Below are positions 1-7,554 of a stretch of DNA of 58,256 bases, piece by piece. Every line of letters starts with the position of its first letter. Position 1 is the first letter of the stretch. The position numbers and the translations under genes were made by a program. Origin of the DNA: ZC4RG36 sp964652205 (GTDB lineage: Bacteria > Chloroflexota > Anaerolineae > Aggregatilineales > Phototrophicaceae); the NCBI GenBank assembly GCA_964652205.1, contig CAZZAO010000013.1, forward strand, positions 1 through 58,256, in the 5' to 3' direction. Below the pieces are notes generated by a model that did no database searches, had not been told where the DNA came from, and worked only from the letters and a program-made list of their open reading frames with translations.

Positions 1-514
1 CGCCGGGCGCGTTGGAAAACGACAGCCCCCCGCTCAGCCAGTCCGTGAACTGGCCTTCCGTCACCGCAAGCTGACGGTCGCCCCACGGGTTATCTTCGGG
101 AAAGCCCGCGCTCATCGTCAGCAGTTGACGCACCGTAATCGGCGCAGTATCGCGGGTCGGGTAGCGCCACGCCGCCATCTCCGGCACATAATCCGCCGCC
201 GGAGCGTCAAGCTGAAGGCGTCCCTCATCGCGCAGTTTGACAATCGCCATCGCCGCGAAGCTCTTGCTCATCGAGGCGATCCGAAAGACGGTCATGGACG
301 TCACGGGCGAGGGATCGTCCAGCCGCCGGACGCCAAAACCACCGGACGCGATCAGGCGGCCATCGGCGACGATGCCGTAGGCCAGCCCCGGCGCTCGGCG
401 CTGATCGATAACCGCGCGGAAAATCGTTTCCAGACGTGGCAGCGCGGCCAGCAGCCCCGAACGATCAGACTCAATCAACTGGAGAATCGGAAAATCGACA
501 GCATTCGATGTCAT
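1..514 (-). CDS. Serine hydrolase, beta-lactamase class C family (C-terminus cut by window start)
   Basis: Only the N-terminal ~171 residues lie in the window; the frame runs off the left edge. Translation from the ATG at 514 gives a serine beta-lactamase/D-alanyl-D-alanine carboxypeptidase-type fold. Residues 30-75 read like the family's opening (ending in TSMTVFRIAS), followed by the SxxK motif S81-M-S-K84, whose serine is the acyl-enzyme nucleophile and whose lysine is the general base. Enzymes of this family hydrolyse amides or esters (beta-lactams, D-amino peptides, simple esters); the substrate cannot be told from this fragment. No signal peptide is visible in the first residues, so a cytoplasmic esterase-like role is possible. 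The downstream Tyr-x-Asn and HxG motifs are outside the window. It is convergent with nothing and transcribed away from the amidohydrolase side. Confidence 0.8.
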   Translation of the reverse strand, partial: MTSNAVDFPILQLIESDRSGLLAALPRLETIFRAVIDQRRAPGLAYGIVADGRLIASGGFGVRRLDDPSPVTSMTVFRIASMSKSFAAMAIVKLRDEGRLQLDAPAADYVPEMAAWRYPTRDTAPITVRQLLTMSAGFPEDNPWGDRQLAVTEGQFTDWLSGGLSFSNAPG

Positions 515-591
515 GGCTTTAAACCCGCTTGAGGGAAAACGCGGCGAAAGCGCCGATCTTAACGCAGCCGCGCGGGAATTAAACGATCCAT

Positions 592-1434
592 TTAATGAAT
601 GTCGTAGAGTTTATGCGCGGTGTCGCCGAGGATCGCCGAAATTTCGCGGCCCGGTCGGCCTTCGAGCGCCTTGCTGGTCGCCACCCAGACCTGAGCATAG
701 GTTCCCGCCAGCAGACAGGTCGGCCAGTCGCTGCCGTACATCAGCCGGTCTGCGCCGAACGCCTCAATCGCCACGTCAATATACGGCTTGAAGTCCGCCG
801 ACGTCCACGTTTGCCAGTCCGCCGAGGTGTTGAGGCCAGAAATTTTGGCGTAGACGTTCGGCGGCTGGGCTGCCGCGCGAAGCTGGCCGCTCCACGGCGA
901 CAGGGAATGCTCCCTGATCGGTGGCCGCGCCAGATGGTCAATGACCAGCTTGAGATCGGGACAGGCTTCAGCCAGGTCAGGCGCGTGCTTGAGATGGTCG
1001 GGAAACTGGGCCGCCAGCTCAAAGATCAACTGATGGTCGGAAACCACGCGCAGCGAGTCGATAATCGGCCTGCGCATGACCCAGTTGGGGTCCGTCTCGT
1101 AATGCAGCAGATGGCGGACGCCGCGAAACTTAGGGTGGCGGCTGTAGATCGTCAGCCGCTCGTCAGTTTCTTTCGGGTTGAGCAGGTCAACCCAGCCGAT
1201 AACCGCGCCGACCCAGTCGGTCTGGTCAGATGTCCGCAGCAGGAAGGCGGTCTCCTCGTAGGAATTGGCCGACTGTACCAGCACCGCCTTGCGAACGCCT
1301 GCCCCGCGAAGCTGCGGCTCCAGCTCAGTCGTCTCATACGTCCGGTTGAGGATGCCGTACTCCTGAGTCAGCCAGGGATATTCAACCTCGTCGAGGTTCC
1401 AGATTTGCACATGAGCGTCGATGGCGGGCATCAT
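592..1434 (-). CDS. Amidohydrolase 2 family (COG3618-type lactonase-like TIM-barrel hydrolase)
   Basis: A 280-residue metal-dependent hydrolase of the amidohydrolase-2 superfamily, similar in length and motif order to L-fucono-/L-rhamnono-1,4-lactonases and 2-pyrone-4,6-dicarboxylate lactonases. Visible landmarks are the N-terminal strand IDAHVQIW, the central VIDHLARPP (His ligand after strand 5) and the C-terminal YGSDWPT, whose Asp is the usual catalytic/metal residue. The first motif is normally HxH in this family but reads H8-V-Q10 here, so the second histidine is replaced; many members work with few or no tightly bound metals, so activity is still plausible. The start is supported by AAGG six bases upstream. 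It is divergent from the dehydrogenase E2 gene. Substrate unknown; sugar lactone hydrolysis is the best family-based guess. Confidence 0.8.
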   Translation of the reverse strand: MMPAIDAHVQIWNLDEVEYPWLTQEYGILNRTYETTELEPQLRGAGVRKAVLVQSANSYEETAFLLRTSDQTDWVGAVIGWVDLLNPKETDERLTIYSRHPKFRGVRHLLHYETDPNWVMRRPIIDSLRVVSDHQLIFELAAQFPDHLKHAPDLAEACPDLKLVIDHLARPPIREHSLSPWSGQLRAAAQPPNVYAKISGLNTSADWQTWTSADFKPYIDVAIEAFGADRLMYGSDWPTCLLAGTYAQVWVATSKALEGRPGREISAILGDTAHKLYDIH

Positions 1435-1665
1435 TTATTCCTTTCGTTATTAAGATTGTACGGAAATTCATGCGCAGCGACAAGCGCCGTGCATGAGAAG
1501 GCACTCAGAAGGCGCGGCGTCTGGATACGTTCGAATTTCGAATGGTTTTTGGCGGACTGGGCGAAAAGCACGTTACAATCAGGACACTCCGTGGCCTCAA
1601 TCTGTACCGTCACGAAAATCTTTTTGAAGACAGTGGCTCATTCGTGGGAAAGGACAGCAATTAAC

Positions 1666-3033
1666 GTGAATGCCGATGTGATATTGCCCAATCTGGGCTT
1701 CGGCATGGAAGAAGGACGGCTGATCTCGTGGCTGAAAGCGCCCGGTGATCTAATCCATAAGGGCGAGCCGATTGCCGAGGTCGAGGGCGATAAAGCCGCC
1801 GTCGAACTGGAAGCGGTCGTCGACGGCGTGCTGGCAGAAATTCTCGTTCAGGCGGACGAGACCGTTGCCGTGGGGACTGTGCTGGCGCACATCCGTACCG
1901 GCGCAGCCGACGCCGCAGTTGCCGCGCCCCTGGCTCCGTCCGCTCCAGCGCCCGCCGCCCCACCCACAGCCGAGGCCGAGTCGCCGCGCGTCACACCCGT
2001 CGCGCAGCGTCTGGCTCAGGAACACGGCCTCGATCTCTCACGTGTCAGCGGCAGCGGCCCCGGTGGCCGCATCAGCCGCGAGGACGTGCAGGCCATCATC
2101 GACCGGGGCGCAGCGCCGCCCGGCCACAACGGCAGCAAGGTGCTGGCCGCGCCCGCCGTCCGCCGACTCGCCCGCGAGAATGGGATTGATCTGGCGACGA
2201 TTGGCGGAACCGGCTTCGATGGTCACATCACTCGTGCCGACGTCGAAGCGATCCTGAACGCGCCCGCCGCGCAGACCACGCCGACTGCTGCGCCGGTCGC
2301 GCCAGCGGCTCCCGCGCCGCAGCCCACCTCGACTCCCCAGCCCGCGCCGGTCGCGCCAGCGGCCCCTGCGCCGTTCAGCGGCGAGCGGCAGGAAATCCCG
2401 TTGAGCCGGATGCGGCAGACGATTGCGCGCCAGCTCGTCAGGAGCGCGCAGGAAGCGCCGCATGTCTACGTGCAGGCGCAGCTCGACCTGACCGACGCGC
2501 TCCGCGCTCTGCCAGCGGGCGTCGGCGTCAACGCGCTGCTGCTCTACCTGACGGTGCAGACGCTCAAGGACATCCCCGACCTCAACGCGACTTACGAGGA
2601 CGGGCATCTGTATCATTACCCGCACGTCAATCTGGCAGTTGCCGTCGCCCTGCCCGATGGCCTGATTACGCCGACGCTCCAGCGCGCCGACGATTTCTCG
2701 CTGACCGGGCTGGCCGACCGCTCGAAAGACCTCATCAGCCGCGCGCGCAGCAATCGCCTGAAACCGGACGAGATGAGCGGCGGCACGTTCACGGTCAGCA
2801 ACCTCGGCATCGTCGGGCAGGTCGAGCGCTTCACGGCGATTCTCAACCCGCCGCAGGTCGGCATTCTGGCGGTCGGCGCAGCGAAGGAACGCCCGCTGGT
2901 CATCAACGGCGGCATCCACGTCCGCACGACAGCTTACTTCTCGCTCTCGGTTGACCATCGGATCATCGACGGTCTGGGCGCAGCGCGCTTCATCGAAGCC
3001 TACGATAGGAACTTGCAGGCGTTCAAAAGCTAA
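1666..3033 (+). CDS. 2-oxo acid dehydrogenase E2 (dihydrolipoamide acyltransferase) with two E3-binding domains
   Basis: A 455-residue E2 core subunit. It passes the acyl group from E1 to CoA through a swinging lipoyl-lysine. Domains in order: lipoyl domain at about 2-78 with the lipoylated K43 in EGDKAAVE; an Ala/Pro-rich linker; a peripheral subunit-binding (E3BD) domain at about 108-145; a second E3BD-like domain at about 158-197; another Ala/Pro linker; and the acyltransferase domain at about 230-455 with the active-site motif DHRIIDG (His431, Asp435). Two tandem E3BDs are unusual, since bacterial E2 usually has one. I chose the GTG at 1666 because GGAAAGGA lies just upstream and the lipoyl domain begins at once; the open frame continues far upstream only as antisense of the amidohydrolase. 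First gene of an E2-E1alpha-E1beta operon with no E3 gene. Confidence 0.93.
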   Translation: MNADVILPNLGFGMEEGRLISWLKAPGDLIHKGEPIAEVEGDKAAVELEAVVDGVLAEILVQADETVAVGTVLAHIRTGAADAAVAAPLAPSAPAPAAPPTAEAESPRVTPVAQRLAQEHGLDLSRVSGSGPGGRISREDVQAIIDRGAAPPGHNGSKVLAAPAVRRLARENGIDLATIGGTGFDGHITRADVEAILNAPAAQTTPTAAPVAPAAPAPQPTSTPQPAPVAPAAPAPFSGERQEIPLSRMRQTIARQLVRSAQEAPHVYVQAQLDLTDALRALPAGVGVNALLLYLTVQTLKDIPDLNATYEDGHLYHYPHVNLAVAVALPDGLITPTLQRADDFSLTGLADRSKDLISRARSNRLKPDEMSGGTFTVSNLGIVGQVERFTAILNPPQVGILAVGAAKERPLVINGGIHVRTTAYFSLSVDHRIIDGLGAARFIEAYDRNLQAFKS

Positions 3034-3051
3034 CGCCCTCATCCTGACGCA

Positions 3052-3071
3052 TCTCCCTCTATGGAGAGGGA
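3052..3071. repeat. Small GGGAGAGGG-type palindrome in the E2-E1alpha spacer
   Basis: The 99-base spacer between the E2 and E1alpha genes contains TCTCCCTCTATGGAGAGGGA, a short hairpin of the CCCTC/GAGGG family that recurs elsewhere in this window. It lies within the operon and has no T-run, so it is more likely an mRNA processing or stability element, or a repeat remnant, than a terminator. Confidence 0.5.
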
Positions 3072-3132
3072 AGAAATATCACGACGGAAGTGCGCTCTCA
3101 ATCATCAGGAATAGTCACGAGGATGGAACGGA

Positions 3133-4104
3133 ATGGCTGAACGACTCAGCGCGGAAACGCGCCGCAAGATGTTGGAGCGGATGGTGCTCATCCGCGCGAC
3201 GGAAGGGCGCATTCAGGAACTGTTTCTCGAAAACGTCGTCCGCGGCACAACCCACCTGTGCGACGGACAGGAAGGCGTCTCGGTCGGCATGGCCCACGCG
3301 ATTGACGCCGCGCGTGGCGACACCGTCACCTGCACCTATCGCGGTCACGGCCACGCGCTGGCCCTCGGTATGCCGCTCAAGTCGATGCTGGCCGAAGTGA
3401 TGGGCAAGGCATCGGGCTGCTCGAAAGGCAAAGGCGGCTCGATGCATCTGACCGACGTCAGCGTCGGGTTGATCGGCACATTCGCTGTCGTCGGCGCGGG
3501 CGCGCCTGTCACCAACGGGCTGGCGCTGGCCTCGCAGATTCGCAGGGATGGCGCGGCGCACATCACCATCTTCGGCGATGGCACGCCCAGCATCGGCGGC
3601 TGGCACGAAGCGATCAATCTGGCCGCCGTCTGGAAGCTGCCGAGCGTTTTCCTGTGCGAAAACAATCTCTATGGCGAGTACACGGCTTTCGGCGATACCT
3701 CGCCGGTCGCCAACGTCGCCGACCGCGCTGCCGCCTACAATATCCCCGGCGTGATCGTCGATGGGCAGGACGCAGAAGCGGTCTACACGGCAGTCAAGGC
3801 GGCCATGGATCGCGCCCGCGCGGGCGAAGGCCCGACGCTGATCGAGGCCAAGACCTATCGCTATCGCGGCCATTCACGCACCGACACCGCCCCCTATCGC
3901 CCTGCCGGAGAGCTGGATGCGTGGAAGAAACGCGACCCGATCAACATTCTGGCCGAACGCATGATCGACGATGGCGAACTGACGCAGGCACAGTTCGAGC
4001 AGATCAGGAAGGGCGGCGACGACGAGGTTCAAGCGACGACCGAATGGGCGCTCAAGGAACCGTACACCGCTCCTGAAGAGCTTTACGAAGACATCTGGGC
4101 GTAA
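3133..4104 (+). CDS. Thiamine-diphosphate 2-oxo acid/acetoin dehydrogenase E1 alpha subunit
   Basis: A 323-residue E1 alpha subunit that binds thiamine diphosphate and decarboxylates the 2-oxo acid (or cleaves acetoin), then loads the acyl group onto E2. Visible are the RGHGH segment at residues 70-74 and the ThDP motif, which begins with GDG at 148-150 and ends with NN at 177-178, the usual ~30-residue spacing. The short length without an N-terminal extension matches the alpha2beta2 type (PdhA of Gram-positives, AcoA). The loop after GDG reads TPSIGGWHEAINLA rather than the commoner ATNQG form, which leans toward AcoA-like or divergent members. It lies 99 bases after E2 and 15 bases before E1 beta. 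The exact substrate (pyruvate, branched-chain acid, acetoin) cannot be fixed from sequence alone. Confidence 0.93.
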   Translation: MAERLSAETRRKMLERMVLIRATEGRIQELFLENVVRGTTHLCDGQEGVSVGMAHAIDAARGDTVTCTYRGHGHALALGMPLKSMLAEVMGKASGCSKGKGGSMHLTDVSVGLIGTFAVVGAGAPVTNGLALASQIRRDGAAHITIFGDGTPSIGGWHEAINLAAVWKLPSVFLCENNLYGEYTAFGDTSPVANVADRAAAYNIPGVIVDGQDAEAVYTAVKAAMDRARAGEGPTLIEAKTYRYRGHSRTDTAPYRPAGELDAWKKRDPINILAERMIDDGELTQAQFEQIRKGGDDEVQATTEWALKEPYTAPEELYEDIWA

Positions 4105-4119
4105 GGACAAACATAAGTC

Positions 4120-5097
4120 ATGGCCGTTATTACCTACCGTGAAGCAGTCCAGCGGGCGCTCGACGAAGAGCTGGCCCGCGATCAGAATGTGATTTTCTTC
4201 GGCGAAGACGTCGCCCGCGCGGGCGGCGCGTTCAAGGTCACGCCCGGCCTGCTCGAAAAGCATGGGCCGGTGCGCGTCCGCGATACGCCGATTGCGGAGA
4301 CCGCTATCGTCGGCGCAGGCGTCGGCGCGGCGATTGCCGGTCTGCGTCCGGTCGTCGAGCTGATGTTCGTCGATTTCGCCGCCGTCTGCCTCGACCAGAT
4401 CATCAATCAGGCCGCCAAGCTGCGCTATATGTCCGGCGGGCAGCTCAGTGTCCCGCTGACGATCCGCGCGGCGCAGGGCGCAGGCGCGGGCTTCGCCGGT
4501 CAGCACTCGCAGTGCTGGGAAACCTATTTCATGAACGCGCCCGGCCTGAAGCTGGCTGTTCCGTCGAACCCGGCGGACGTCCTCGGCCTGCTCAAGTCGG
4601 CTATCCGCGACGACAACCCGGTAGTGTTCCTCGAGCACAAGTACCAGTACGCCGAAAAAGGCGAAGTGCCGGACGGCGAGCATCTCGTCCCCTTCGGCGT
4701 CGCCAGCATCGTCCGCCCCGGAACCGACATCACCATCGTCGCCACTCAGCGAATGGTCGTGGTGGCGAAGAAGGCCGCCGAGACGCTGGCGAAAGAGGGC
4801 ATCTCGGTCGAGCTGATCGACCCGCGCACGCTGGTTCCGCTCGACATGGACACGATTCTGACCTCGGTCAAGAAAACCGGACGGCTGATTATCGTCGAGG
4901 AAGCAGTTCACGCTGGCGGGTGGGGCGGCGAAATCGCCTCACGTGTGACAGACGAAGCCATCTGGTGGATGGAAGGCCCGGTCATCCGCGTGACGATGGG
5001 CAACGGCATCGTCCCGTTCAGCGCCCCGCTTGAGGAAATGATCCTGCCGAAGGAAGCCGACGTGATCGCGGCAGTCCGACGCTCGCTCAAGCAGTAA
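4120..5097 (+). CDS. 2-oxo acid/acetoin dehydrogenase E1 beta subunit
   Basis: A 325-residue transketolase-like E1 beta subunit, partner of the E1 alpha encoded 15 bases upstream. Family landmarks are FFGEDVARAGG near the N-terminus, RDTPIAETAIVGAGVGAAIAG, the QHSQ...ETYF segment that lines the active-site channel, VVFLEHKYQYA, and the C-terminal transketolase domain with EEAVHAGGWGGEIAS. Length and order are standard, with no sign of truncation. It is the last gene of the operon and is followed by a strong intrinsic terminator at 5134-5173. No dihydrolipoamide dehydrogenase follows, so E3 must come from elsewhere in the genome. Confidence 0.93.
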   Translation: MAVITYREAVQRALDEELARDQNVIFFGEDVARAGGAFKVTPGLLEKHGPVRVRDTPIAETAIVGAGVGAAIAGLRPVVELMFVDFAAVCLDQIINQAAKLRYMSGGQLSVPLTIRAAQGAGAGFAGQHSQCWETYFMNAPGLKLAVPSNPADVLGLLKSAIRDDNPVVFLEHKYQYAEKGEVPDGEHLVPFGVASIVRPGTDITIVATQRMVVVAKKAAETLAKEGISVELIDPRTLVPLDMDTILTSVKKTGRLIIVEEAVHAGGWGGEIASRVTDEAIWWMEGPVIRVTMGNGIVPFSAPLEEMILPKEADVIAAVRRSLKQ

Positions 5098-5113
5098 AAC
5101 CGGGCTGCGATTG

Positions 5114-5130
5114 AAGGACTGAGGACTGAG
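5114..5130 (+). repeat. GGACTGA heptamer repeat, solitary copy
   Basis: AAGGACTGAGGACTGAG, two tandem heptamers of the GGACTGA family seen also at 32438, 34601 and 47108. Here it stands just upstream of the terminator of the E1 beta gene and has no inverted partner in the following bases. Confidence 0.7.
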
Positions 5131-5133
5131 TTA

Positions 5134-5173
5134 AAAAGACGAGTGCTGGCGTGTTCCAGCGCTCGTCTTTTTT
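5134..5173 (+). terminator. Intrinsic terminator of the 2-oxo acid dehydrogenase operon
   Basis: A stem of GACGAG(T)GCTGG pairs with CCAGC(G)CTCGTC around a six-base loop and is followed by TTTTTT. The A-run before the stem would let it work on the other strand too, but no gene on that strand ends here. Confidence 0.85.
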
Positions 5174-5365
5174 GCTGCCCGTCGGGATGAAAACCCGGAT
5201 CAGCGGCTCACCTGTGCGTCTGCCGGAGCCTGATGCGTCATGCCCGGCTTCTGGCATCCTGAACGCTCAAATAACCTGCAAATTCACCGCGATTTTCAAT
5301 CCGACCCTGTGGCGAAAGTTGTCACATTTTCATCGGTTTCTTACCTGAATCTGACACTTAACCCC

Positions 5366-5394
5366 TGTTAATTTAAGAACATGTGTGCTATCAT
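5366..5394 (+). promoter_or_regulatory. Candidate promoter of the SWIM gene
   Basis: TGCTATCAT (extended -10 form, TATCAT at 5389-5394) lies 35 bases before the SWIM start codon. A weak TGTTAA is 17 bases upstream. The surrounding sequence is clearly AT-richer than the genes. Low-confidence call based on pattern only. Confidence 0.35.
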
Positions 5395-5429
5395 TAGGGT
5401 GTCAGTCGTCTCTAGTTCGGGAGTCACCC

Positions 5430-5861
5430 ATGAAGCCCAAAGAAATCAAACGACTCCAGCGGCAGGCGCGTCGGATGCGCGTCCGCGTTATCGGCCCTGA
5501 CACGCTGTTGGTCGAGAGCCGCAGCCATTCACATGCTCATTACATCGTCACCATTGAGAAAGACGGCGCGGACAGCGTGCGTGGTCGCTGCACCTGTCCC
5601 TGGGCGCAGAACGGCGGTTATGGCTGTTCGCACGTCATGGCGGCGCTGTCGTATCTGGCGGCGCGCAAGCGGCGGGCGATCAGCTTCTGGCCGAGCCGTG
5701 ACGACGCTGCGCGGCAGAAGCAGCGCATCCTGCACCTGCTCGGCGACACGGCCCCCGACGATACCGGCCTGTGGATCACCACCCGACCGGAACCGATAGT
5801 GCGCGTCGAGCAGGATAATCGCGGCAAGCTCCAGCCGATGCTGCCGTTCATGTCGGCATAA
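5430..5861 (+). CDS. Small SWIM zinc-finger protein
   Basis: A 143-residue protein whose middle carries a SWIM zinc finger: CTCPWAQNGGYGCSHVMAAL has the CxC...CxH ligand pattern typical of the domain. SWIM fingers occur in MuDR transposases, SNF2 ATPases and small stand-alone bacterial proteins, and bind nucleic acid or protein partners. The N-terminus is very basic (KRLQRQARRMRVRV), compatible with nucleic-acid binding. No helicase or nuclease domain is attached, and no SNF2 gene is near. I take the ATG at 5430, which has GGGAG upstream; the frame is open to 5385 but those residues look unlike a protein start. It is monocistronic, with its own terminator at 5883. Role unknown. Confidence 0.8.
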   Translation: MKPKEIKRLQRQARRMRVRVIGPDTLLVESRSHSHAHYIVTIEKDGADSVRGRCTCPWAQNGGYGCSHVMAALSYLAARKRRAISFWPSRDDAARQKQRILHLLGDTAPDDTGLWITTRPEPIVRVEQDNRGKLQPMLPFMSA

Positions 5862-5882
5862 GCGGGCTTCCGCCCTGCCCTG

Positions 5883-5918
5883 AACTCGTCCGATGGCGTG
5901 ACCAGCGGACGAGTTTTT
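5883..5918 (+). terminator. Intrinsic terminator after the SWIM gene
   Basis: AACTCGTCCG pairs with CGGACGAGTT across a 13-base loop and runs into a T-tract (GTTTTTG). Confidence 0.75.
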
Positions 5919-5950
5919 GTTGATCTTGAGCCAGACCGTCTCACAGCAAG

Positions 5951-6103
5951 CAGGGCAAACGCATCAAATTTGATCAGAGTTTCAAGAAAGCTCATATCGG
6001 TTTATCCAGGGTCAACGGTAACGTAGGGGCGCAGCGCGCTGCGCCCCTACAAACCCTCATGGCCCTTTATAGCCTGAGTTGTGATTTAGACGCGATTGCC
6101 CTG
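5951..6103 (-). mobile_element. MITE-like element, copy A
   Basis: A 153-bp non-coding element bounded by CAGGGCAAACGCATCAAA on the left and a diverged inverted copy (ending CGCGATTGCCCTG) on the right. At its centre (6023-6050) is the perfect palindrome GTAGGGGCGCAGC-GC-GCTGCGCCCCTAC. It is flanked by TCACAGCAAG on the left and TCACAGCAAA on the right, a 10-bp direct repeat with one mismatch, as expected for a target-site duplication. It is the reverse orientation of the copies at 12140 and 58163. It has no open reading frame of its own and fills most of the 313-base gap between the SWIM and haem monooxygenase genes. Confidence 0.8.
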
Positions 6104-6174
6104 TCACAGCAAACAGTTCCTCACCCCAGGGCTGGAAAACAGGATACAATCACCCTGTTATCGAAAGGTCAGCC

Positions 6175-6480
6175 ATGTTCATCACCTGTAACCGTATCCC
6201 GGTCAACCCGCAGTTTGCCGAGGCGTTCGAGGCCAGTTTCAGCGACCGCGCCGGGCAGGTCGATTCGATGCCCGGTTTCGTCGCCTTTCAGCTTCTCAGG
6301 CCGGCGCAGGATGGCGAGCCTTACGTCGTCATGACCACCTGGCAGTCGCGCGAACACTTCACCGCCTGGACAGAGTCGGCAGAGTTCCAGCAGGGCCACG
6401 CGCGTTCCAGCGCGCTGCCGCGCGAAGCCTACCTCGGACGTCCGACGCTCGAAACTTACGAAGTTATTCAGGCGACGTAA
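6175..6480 (+). CDS. Antibiotic-biosynthesis-monooxygenase-fold protein, IsdG/HmoB-like haem-degrading monooxygenase
   Basis: A 101-residue dimeric alpha+beta-barrel (ABM) protein. It matches the IsdG/HmoB haem-degrading enzymes in length and in the segments SMPGFVAFQLLRP and WTESAEFQQGH. The Asn-Trp-His triad of IsdG (Asn7, Trp66, His76) is present at N6, W65 and H75, with the same spacing, which supports haem binding through the histidine rather than a generic quinol monooxygenase role. It would open haem to release iron in the cytosol. A TACAAT box sits about 24 bases before the start codon. No haem transporter gene is nearby. Confidence 0.8.
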   Translation: MFITCNRIPVNPQFAEAFEASFSDRAGQVDSMPGFVAFQLLRPAQDGEPYVVMTTWQSREHFTAWTESAEFQQGHARSSALPREAYLGRPTLETYEVIQAT

Positions 6481-6567
6481 AACGCCCGCGCTGATCCTCT
6501 ACGTGCAGCCTATGGCTCCGAACGGGGCGAGCGATAAAAAGCTTTCCTCACACGAAGGATACTGGTT

Positions 6568-7356
6568 ATGACCGCTGTTGTCTTCATCATGATCGACGGC
6601 CTGCGTCCCGATGCTATCGGCCCGGCGCGGATGCCGACTCTCGCCTCACTGCGTACCCGTGGCTCATCCACGCTGCGCGCCCGCTCGGTCATGCCGAGCG
6701 TAACCCTGCCCTGCCACATGTCGATTTTCCACAGTGTCCCGCCAACGCGCCACGGCATCACCACCAATGATTTCACGCCGCAGGTGCGCCCGATTCCCGG
6801 CCTCGTCGAGCGGCTGCGCGCCGCCGACAGGCGCGCATCGTTCTTCTACAACTGGGACCCGCTGCGCAACCTTTGCCTGCCGGAAAAGCTGTTCTCATCG
6901 TTCTACCGCGAGGTTTATCCGCCCTACAATCCGCAGGCCGATCAGTGGGTCGCCGACACCGCCGCCCGCGAGATCAGCGCTGACCGGCCCGATTTCGCCT
7001 TCGTCTATCTCGGCGGCGTCGATGTCGAAGGTCATCGCTTCGGCTGGATGTCGGACGAGCAGTTACGTCAGGCCGAGCTGGCGGATGCCGCCGTTGGCAC
7101 GGTGCTGTCCGCGCTCAATGACGATACCGCCGTCATTCTGCACGCCGATCACGGCGGCCACGAACGTGGTCACGGCACGGAGATGGCTGAAGATATGACC
7201 ATTCCGTGGGTCGCCGCCGGGCCGGGAATCAAAGCAGGTTATGAGATCACCGGGCCGGTCAGCCTGCTCGACACCACGCCGACGTCCGCGCGCCTGATCG
7301 GCATCGCGCCGCACCACGAATGGGAAGGCCGCGCTGTCGAGGAAATATTCATCTAG
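6568..7356 (+). CDS. Type I phosphodiesterase/nucleotide pyrophosphatase-like enzyme (alkaline phosphatase superfamily)
   Basis: A 262-residue member of the alkaline phosphatase superfamily, NPP-like branch. Metal and nucleophile motifs appear in order: MIDGLRPDAIG (Asp ligand), MPSVTLPCHMSI (Thr nucleophile, as in nucleotide pyrophosphatases), GGVDVEGHRFGW (Asp and His ligands) and ADHGGHERGHGT (Asp-His and His ligands). All bimetal-site elements are therefore present. It is shorter than eukaryotic NPPs because the cap insertions are missing. No signal peptide is visible, so it probably acts in the cytosol on a phosphodiester or phosphonate ester that is not identifiable here. Stands alone between the haem monooxygenase and VOC genes. 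Confidence 0.85.
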   Translation: MTAVVFIMIDGLRPDAIGPARMPTLASLRTRGSSTLRARSVMPSVTLPCHMSIFHSVPPTRHGITTNDFTPQVRPIPGLVERLRAADRRASFFYNWDPLRNLCLPEKLFSSFYREVYPPYNPQADQWVADTAAREISADRPDFAFVYLGGVDVEGHRFGWMSDEQLRQAELADAAVGTVLSALNDDTAVILHADHGGHERGHGTEMAEDMTIPWVAAGPGIKAGYEITGPVSLLDTTPTSARLIGIAPHHEWEGRAVEEIFI

Positions 7357-7554
7357 CGCCTGACAGCGCTCCAGTTCCGGGAAAATAGTCCGCTGCAACA
7401 TCCCTACCTGAGCAGCAACATGCCGATTATGCCGACAGGCAAGCGGGCGCTATTGAGGGCGTTGGAAACAGAATCCGGGACTGTTTACGGACAGATAACA
7501 GGATCGCACAATCGGAATGGACGGCAGAAGGTTGTTTAAAACAGGAGCAGCCCG

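Noticed and set aside
595..1665. N-terminal extension of the E2 frame over the amidohydrolase
   Set aside because: The extension is the antisense of the amidohydrolase. The lipoyl domain starts immediately after the GTG with a ribosome site.
2038..3042. Long minus-strand open frame over the E2 gene
   Set aside because: It is antisense to a well-supported acyltransferase domain, Arg/Asp-rich with no recognisable motif, and typical of shadow frames in high-GC DNA.
3874..4911. Minus-strand frame of 345 codons over the E1 alpha/E1 beta genes
   Set aside because: It lies opposite conserved dehydrogenase genes and lacks a ribosome site or protein-like pattern.
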